A DNA stretch of 64,000 nt, taken from contig JAJPGV010000023.1 of the NCBI GenBank assembly GCA_021325635.1, positions 62,001 to 126,000 on the forward strand, in the 5' to 3' direction. The position numbers were made by a program, and so were the translations under genes. Source of the stretch: Chloroflexota bacterium (GTDB taxonomy: Bacteria; Chloroflexota; JAJPGV01). Below, in pieces: positions 59,459 to 64,000 of the stretch. The stretch's first letter is position 1; the number at the start of each line of letters is the position of its first letter. The notes under the pieces were generated by a model that ran no database searches, was not told where the DNA came from, and worked only from the letters and a program-made list of their open reading frames with translations.

Positions 59459-59836
59459 CTAGTTCGCCGGGGTTCCCTCGGATGTTTCAGAGAGCCGCTC
59501 CAGCCAATGGCGAAGCCTGTCCATAAGCTTGTCGAGCCCGCTGAAACGGTTGATCGATTCCTGGCACAGGCCATCCGCGGCGTCCCGGCCCATCTCGTCG
59601 CTTTCCAGGCAGATGATTGGGGTACCCGGCAGGCGCTGCAGCAGGGTCTGCAACGCCGTACGGTCGCCGGGCCAACGGTCCCACAGCACTAGGTCCGGGC
59701 GCTGGCTACCAGCGGGCAGCGCTTCCGTGGTGTTCCTGGCGAGACGCGGCCGTGCTCCAGCCAGGGCGACGGCCTCGAGCAGCGCCCGGCCCAGCGCCAG
59801 GTCACTCTCGACGATGAGGACAGCGAGGTGCCTTAT
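59459..59836 (-). CDS. Degenerate response-regulator receiver without canonical start codon
   Basis: The minus-strand frame is open from 59851 to the stop at 59459 and reads as a receiver domain. It has LAVLIVESDLALGRALLEAV (strand 1 and an acidic residue), RPDLVLWDRWPGD (phospho-Asp position) and LPGTPIICLESDE (strand 4). NRFSGLDKLMDRL sits where K-P-F/Y-L normally is, so the conserved Lys is missing. No ATG, GTG or TTG precedes the first strand in frame. A GGGGAG sequence lies six bases before an ATA (59836-59834), which may act as start. It precedes the histidine kinase by 189 bases. It could also be a decayed gene or a sequencing error. Confidence 0.6.
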   Translation of the reverse strand: MRHLAVLIVESDLALGRALLEAVALAGARPRLARNTTEALPAGSQRPDLVLWDRWPGDRTALQTLLQRLPGTPIICLESDEMGRDAADGLCQESINRFSGLDKLMDRLRHWLERLSETSEGTPAN

Positions 59837-60172
59837 AACGTTCTCCCCGGGTCAACCCCGCAGCCAGCGCGTCGATGCTGCATTGTGCTCTCTCTTTGAC
59901 TAACGAGCGGGCGATCCGATCGGTTACTCTGCTCCGGCTCGGTTGTGTGCCAAAGGTGCCTGGACAGGGTCCCGGCAGACCTCTCCGCGGCATTTCGGCA
60001 AGCCAACTTGCCGATGCATACGACACCAGGGTGGGCCTCGGTTCAGCCCGCGGCCGATGCAGCTGGTGCCCCCGCCGCCACGCTCGCTGTCAGAGGCCGA
60101 GTCTTGGGGGCCGATAATTGAGGCTTGTGTGGCGAGCTTCAGCGTCGCTTCGGGGTCTCGTCTGGGGCAGTG
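59837..60172. other. Intergenic region between receiver and large membrane protein
   Basis: 336 bases with no convincing gene. Short open frames on both strands lack ribosome sites and family-like sequence. A TACTCT-like -10 (near 59925) and other T-rich hexamers may serve the membrane-protein gene. No hairpin or repeat stands out. Confidence 0.4.
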
Positions 60173-63148
60173 ATGGCCGTCGCTGAAGCGGCGGGCACTG
60201 TGCCCGCGGGCAGGGCCAAGGCAAAACGCGGTGTTCGCCGTTCGACCCTCATCTGGCTGCTGGCGGCTGCGCTCTCGCTCGCGGCGACGTGGCCCGCGGC
60301 CGCTCCCCTCTTCCGGCCGGGCTATCTTTCGACCTTCGACGGCGTGTACCACTTGACGCGCATGATCGAAGTGGACAGCATGGTCCGCGACGGCGTGCTC
60401 TATCCTCGCTGGCTGCCGGATTTTGGTCAGGGGCACGGCCTTCCGCTGTTCAACTTCTTCCCACCCTTCGCCTACCTGCTCACCGAGATCTTCCAGCTTG
60501 CCTTGAACAACCTGCCGCTGGCCATCCAGGTGTCGATGGCGGCCAGCTTTTTCGTCGCCGCCGCCGGCCTGCTCCTGTTCGTCCGAGAGGCTGGCGCGGG
60601 ACCTGTTCCGGCGGTCATCGCCGCGGTGTTCTATGGGTACTTCCCGTACCACGTGCAGGACGCACATGCGCGAGGCGGAATGCCGGAGCTGTGGGCCATC
60701 GCCCTGCTGCCGTGGCTGGCCTACGCCCAGATCCGCACGATGCGCTCACCATGGCGTGGATGGCTGCCGCTGGCAGCGCTGCTCGCGGCGATCGAAGTCG
60801 GCACGCACAACGTCATCGCCATCTTCGCCCTGCCGGTGGCGCTGCTCTGGAGCCTGGCGCTCGGACCCAGGACCCGGCGCTCGATGCTCAAGGCCGGTCT
60901 TGCCAGCGGATTCGGCTTGCTGCTGTCCGCCGGCTACTGGCTCCCGGGAGTCGTCGAATCAGGCCTGACCAACTTGAAGCAGCTGCAGGGGGATTGGCTG
61001 CCTCGCCACGTGTTCGGCCTGTTGAACATGACCGACGCCGGCTTCTTCGCTCAGTACGGCCAGGGCGCCTATCGCATGACCAACGTTCAGGCGCTCATGC
61101 TGGTAGGCCTGCTGGTGATCCTGGGCCTGCAGCTCGTCAAGCGTCAGGCAATGGCGCCCGCGGGACTGGCGATTGCCTCCTCCGTGGCGTTCGTCCTGCT
61201 CATGACCCCGCTGGCCCTGCCGTTCTGGCTGAACGCGCCGCTGGCCAACTACGTGCAATTCCCCTGGCGCATGCTGATCCTGCTGGGCTTTACCCAGGCG
61301 GCGACGATTGGGATCTCCGGCGCCTGGTCGCGCCTAACCTGGCTGCCGCTGGCGGCGGTGGTGGGCGTCATGGCTTATTCGACCCTGGCGCACGTGCCCG
61401 ATGGCCGCTTCTCTCCTCCGATAGATCTCGCTCCCGGCATTCTCGAGACACAGGAGTACGGCAGCTCGGCCGATGGTGTGACGATCGAAAGCGAATATCA
61501 GCCGCGCACGTCGAGCGTCGACGTGTTGAAGGCAGGTGTGGGCCGCTTCGCTCCGGCCGACGCTACCCAAGCTTCGCCGCTGGCCGTCACCTCGCTTTCG
61601 GTTCGGGCAACAACCTGGCAGGCAGAGGTCGAGGCCCCGGCAGCGACAGTGCTGCGCCTCCAGCAGTTCTACTTCGCCGGTTGGCGGGCAACCATCGACG
61701 GTCGCACTTCGGACCTCAGTCCGGCCACACCCGCCGGGCTGATCGAGCTGGCCATTCCGGCGGGGAGGCATCTCGTGCAGCTGCGCTATGCAGGAACGGT
61801 CACCGAGGGCCTGGCTGGTCTCGTCTCAGCCCTGACGCTGGCGGCCCTCCTTGGCTGGGCATTGATGCGCCGGCGGTTGGCCCTGGTCGCCGTCGCGCCG
61901 CTCTTTACCCTTGCCGTCTTGCTGGTGCTTCGCCCTCCCGCCGCCCGCTCCATCCGTCCCCTGGCATGGTCTTCGCTGGCCGGGGAGACGCTCGTCGCCG
62001 CCGATCCGCCGGAGGTGCGTTCCGGCCAGGTGGATGTGGACCTGTACTGGCTGTTCTCATCAGCGCAAGACCAGCCGTTCGACTTTGTCCTGACCGATGC
62101 CGGTGGCCGGGAGGTGGCGCGGGTGCCGGCGGCCTCAGCCGCCGTGATGCCCGATGAGTACCTGGCGGTGAACGAGCTGGTACGCAAGCGCTACAGCCTC
62201 AGGCAGCTGCCCGCCGGCCGCTATCAGCTTTCGCTCGCGGCGGCGGGAGCTTCAGTCGCTCTGGGCCAGGTGCTCCTGCCCGGCGATCCCCGCAGACGCC
62301 ACCCGCTGGAGGCGCGCTTCGAGGATAAGGCCATCTTGTTGGATTACGCGGTGGATCGTCTGCTCCCGCGGCCCACTGTCCAGCCAGATGACCTGCCCGG
62401 TTTGGCTGACGCAACGCTGCGTCCCGGGGACTTCTTCCAAGTTTCGCTGCGCTGGCGATCGTTAGGGCGAAACGACCGCAATTGGGTCACCTTCGTGCAC
62501 CTACTCGACGCCGACGGCCGGCCTTGGGCAACCCACGACAACCAGCCCGATGCAACGTTCGAGGCCACGACCTCCTGGGTGCCGGGAAAAATCATCCCTG
62601 ACGATTTCGTGCTGCAGCTCCGCGACGATGCCCCTCCCGGCCTCTATCGGCTCGAGGTCGGCATGTACAACCTGCTCACCGGCCAGTATGAGTTCCTGCA
62701 CCCGGCCGGGGGCGGCAACTCGATCCTGTTCGGAAGCGTGAAGGTGCGCCCGGCGCAGCTGCCGCCGGCGCCGTCGCTGGTGGCGCAGTGGCGCGAGCCC
62801 ATTGGCCTGGCCGGCTGGCATTCGAGCCCGAATGGACACGACCTCGACCTGACGTTCGATTGGTACGCCCTCGGAACGCCTTCGCGCGACTACACGCTGT
62901 TCGTGCAGCTGATCGATGGCGGCGGCGCCATCGCGGCTCAGGCCGATGCCCCGCCGCAGCACAACGTCTTTCCCACCCACCTCTGGGAGCTGGGTGACCG
63001 CATCTCCGACGTTCACCTGGCGCAGGAGGTGCCTCCTGGCCGCTACCGGCTCGTCGTCGGCTGGTACAGGCCGGATGCCGGCGAGCGCGTGCCGCTCGAG
63101 GCCGGCGGCGATGCATACGTTGCCGGCGAGGTCCAAGTGCAGTCCTGA
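60173..63148 (+). CDS. Large multi-pass membrane protein (6-PTPS-related, GT-C-like)
   Basis: The 991-residue protein has about 11-12 transmembrane helices in the first 430 residues. It carries the PTPS-related membrane-family motif FDGVYHLTRMIEVDSMVRDG, LYPRWLPDFGQGHGLPLFNF, where a membrane-edge Asp resembles GT-C glycosyltransferases. An outer beta domain follows (about 440-550), then two more helices. Two beta-sandwich repeats end the protein (RSLGRNDRNWVTFVHLLDAD and ALGTPSRDYTLFVQLIDGGG). ATG 60173 has GGGG before it; the upstream in-frame extension is rejected. It probably acts in cell-surface glycan or polymer assembly. Catalytic activity is unproven. Confidence 0.85.
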   Translation: MAVAEAAGTVPAGRAKAKRGVRRSTLIWLLAAALSLAATWPAAAPLFRPGYLSTFDGVYHLTRMIEVDSMVRDGVLYPRWLPDFGQGHGLPLFNFFPPFAYLLTEIFQLALNNLPLAIQVSMAASFFVAAAGLLLFVREAGAGPVPAVIAAVFYGYFPYHVQDAHARGGMPELWAIALLPWLAYAQIRTMRSPWRGWLPLAALLAAIEVGTHNVIAIFALPVALLWSLALGPRTRRSMLKAGLASGFGLLLSAGYWLPGVVESGLTNLKQLQGDWLPRHVFGLLNMTDAGFFAQYGQGAYRMTNVQALMLVGLLVILGLQLVKRQAMAPAGLAIASSVAFVLLMTPLALPFWLNAPLANYVQFPWRMLILLGFTQAATIGISGAWSRLTWLPLAAVVGVMAYSTLAHVPDGRFSPPIDLAPGILETQEYGSSADGVTIESEYQPRTSSVDVLKAGVGRFAPADATQASPLAVTSLSVRATTWQAEVEAPAATVLRLQQFYFAGWRATIDGRTSDLSPATPAGLIELAIPAGRHLVQLRYAGTVTEGLAGLVSALTLAALLGWALMRRRLALVAVAPLFTLAVLLVLRPPAARSIRPLAWSSLAGETLVAADPPEVRSGQVDVDLYWLFSSAQDQPFDFVLTDAGGREVARVPAASAAVMPDEYLAVNELVRKRYSLRQLPAGRYQLSLAAAGASVALGQVLLPGDPRRRHPLEARFEDKAILLDYAVDRLLPRPTVQPDDLPGLADATLRPGDFFQVSLRWRSLGRNDRNWVTFVHLLDADGRPWATHDNQPDATFEATTSWVPGKIIPDDFVLQLRDDAPPGLYRLEVGMYNLLTGQYEFLHPAGGGNSILFGSVKVRPAQLPPAPSLVAQWREPIGLAGWHSSPNGHDLDLTFDWYALGTPSRDYTLFVQLIDGGGAIAAQADAPPQHNVFPTHLWELGDRISDVHLAQEVPPGRYRLVVGWYRPDAGERVPLEAGGDAYVAGEVQVQS

Positions 63149-63158
63149 CGCAACCTTC

Positions 63159-64000
63159 TTAGGAAGACTCCAGGTAGTCGAAGGTGGCGCGAGCGATGGC
63201 CCGAATCGTGCCTGCCGCCGCGGCGCGGTCTTCGACGTCCGCGGCCAAAACAGCGATGATGAACGGGGAGCGGGGGCCGTAGACGATGCCCGCGTCGTTG
63301 ACGACCGCGTCCAGGTCACCGGTCTTGTGCGCCACGGGCACGCCTGCCGGCAGGCCGGCCGGCAAACGGTCGTTGATTTCATCGGCGAGCAGCAAATCGA
63401 GCATCTGGCGGCTGAAGTCAGGGTCGATCGCCTGTCCGCTGGCAATGCGCTCCAGCAGCAGCATCATGTCGCGGGCGCTGGTGAAGTTCAGCTCGTCGGG
63501 CGGAACGGGATCGTCGGCCAGCCAGGTGTGGATGCGAGACGACTGCAGGCCGAGGTCCGCCGCCGCGCGGTTGATGCTCGCCAGCCCCAGCCTGGTGGCC
63601 AGCACGTTGGCCGCCACGTTGTCCGAGACGGTGATCATGAGCTGAGCCGCCGTGCCGGCCATGACCTGGGCTCCCGGTTCCCCAACCGTGTTGACGCCAT
63701 CATCCTCGAAGTCGTCGTCGCTCACGGTCAGGACGTCGCTGCCGGAAATGAGGCCGGCCTGCTTTTGGCGACCGTACTCATACAGCACGAGCAGCTTGAA
63801 CAGGCTGGCCGCTGGGAGACGCTGATCGGCGTTGACGAAGGCGCTGCGGCCAGTCTCCAGATCGAGCACCGCGACGCCAAAGGTGCCGTTAGCGACCGGC
63901 AGCGCCGATTGGATCAGGCTGGCCAGCCCGTCATCCGGCGTGGGCCGCGGTGGAAGGACGAAGGAGGTGGTATCTGCTGCTGCCGGTGGCGCCTGCGCGA
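63159..64000 (-). CDS. Class A beta-lactamase-like serine hydrolase, truncated by window edge
   Basis: The frame is open past the right edge, so the N-terminus (probably a signal or anchor followed by a Pro/Ala linker) is outside. The penicillin-binding fold has SLFK (S-x-x-K), TVSDNVAAN (S-D-N) and VAHKTGDLD (K-T-G). In the omega loop, PPDELNFTSARD, the position of the class A general base Glu (four before Asn) is Pro. Efficient beta-lactam hydrolysis is therefore doubtful. It may be a peptidoglycan or ester hydrolase. It converges with the membrane-protein gene (10-base gap). Confidence 0.85.
   Translation of the reverse strand, partial: AQAPPAAADTTSFVLPPRPTPDDGLASLIQSALPVANGTFGVAVLDLETGRSAFVNADQRLPAASLFKLLVLYEYGRQKQAGLISGSDVLTVSDDDFEDDGVNTVGEPGAQVMAGTAAQLMITVSDNVAANVLATRLGLASINRAAADLGLQSSRIHTWLADDPVPPDELNFTSARDMMLLLERIASGQAIDPDFSRQMLDLLLADEINDRLPAGLPAGVPVAHKTGDLDAVVNDAGIVYGPRSPFIIAVLAADVEDRAAAAGTIRAIARATFDYLESS

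Noticed and set aside
59943-60173. 76-codon plus-strand frame ending on the start of the large membrane protein
   Set aside because: TGATG overlap is attractive, but the peptide is Arg/Pro/Ser-rich with no ribosome site or conserved look.

Overview
This is a GC-rich bacterial chromosome segment, most likely from an uncultured Chloroflexota or a related Terrabacteria lineage. The placement is an inference. It rests on a SUF iron-sulfur system with SufU, an HrcA/CIRCE-controlled grpE-dnaK-dnaJ cluster, lipoproteins with long Ala/Ser/Pro/Lys linkers, many apparently leaderless genes, and no outer-membrane genes. A 16S rRNA or a whole-genome tree would settle it. No rRNA, tRNA, CRISPR array, transposase or integrase was seen.

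Layout. 0-3 kb: end of sufS, sufU and a leucyl aminopeptidase. 3-7 kb: two small divergent genes (one product resembles the FliG-binding tail of FliF), a TPM-domain protein, a MocR/LysN-type aminotransferase, and a DedA protein divergent from a Fur/PerR regulator. 7.2-9.7 kb: a rubredoxin-less rubrerythrin with a PerR-like box, a GlpC-like Fe-S oxidoreductase and a DUF3501 protein. 10-15 kb: a divergent FtsH, a phosphoesterase, an RNB ribonuclease and a LOG-family protein. 15.4-20.6 kb: an orphan phage-tail module (M23 peptidase, baseplate hub with a propeller-like section, OB-fold/C1q-like fibre, FN3-like protein, small tail protein) without capsid, terminase, tape measure or integrase. 20.6-27.9 kb: a MarR-MFS efflux operon, small membrane and KOW proteins, the MsrPQ methionine-sulfoxide repair system and another MFS transporter. 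28-34 kb: an aldehyde ferredoxin oxidoreductase behind a NitT/TauT-type importer with two permeases and no ATPase, divergent from an iron-type binding lipoprotein. 34-38.4 kb: an unknown protein, a frameshifted beta-propeller gene, the NnrE-NnrD fusion and a CBS protein.

38.4-41.8 kb: the arginine genes argC-argJ-argB. A 22-codon leader overlaps argC by GTGA. A repeat-made 100-codon frame overlaps argC and argJ by ATGA at its two ends. It contains a 7-bp tandem array and a 26-bp palindrome lying directly before the argJ start. 42-44.7 kb: a GNAT acetyltransferase, glutamine synthetase and an orphan LigA-like protein. 44.8-52.9 kb: hrcA-grpE-dnaK-dnaJ, then DUF3052, two tiny genes and an alpha/beta hydrolase, then prmA. 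52.9-64 kb: pyrD, an ADP-forming acyl-CoA synthetase lacking its CoA-binding domain, a VWA protein, a histidine kinase with a degenerate receiver that has no usual start codon, a large PTPS-related membrane protein, and the edge of a class A beta-lactamase-like hydrolase.

A recurrent signal is a TAnnnT -10 hexamer placed 6-9 bases before the start codon without a Shine-Dalgarno, which suggests frequent leaderless transcripts and helps fix starts. The parts most worth following are the argC-argJ junction, the tail module, and the transporter-AOR cluster.
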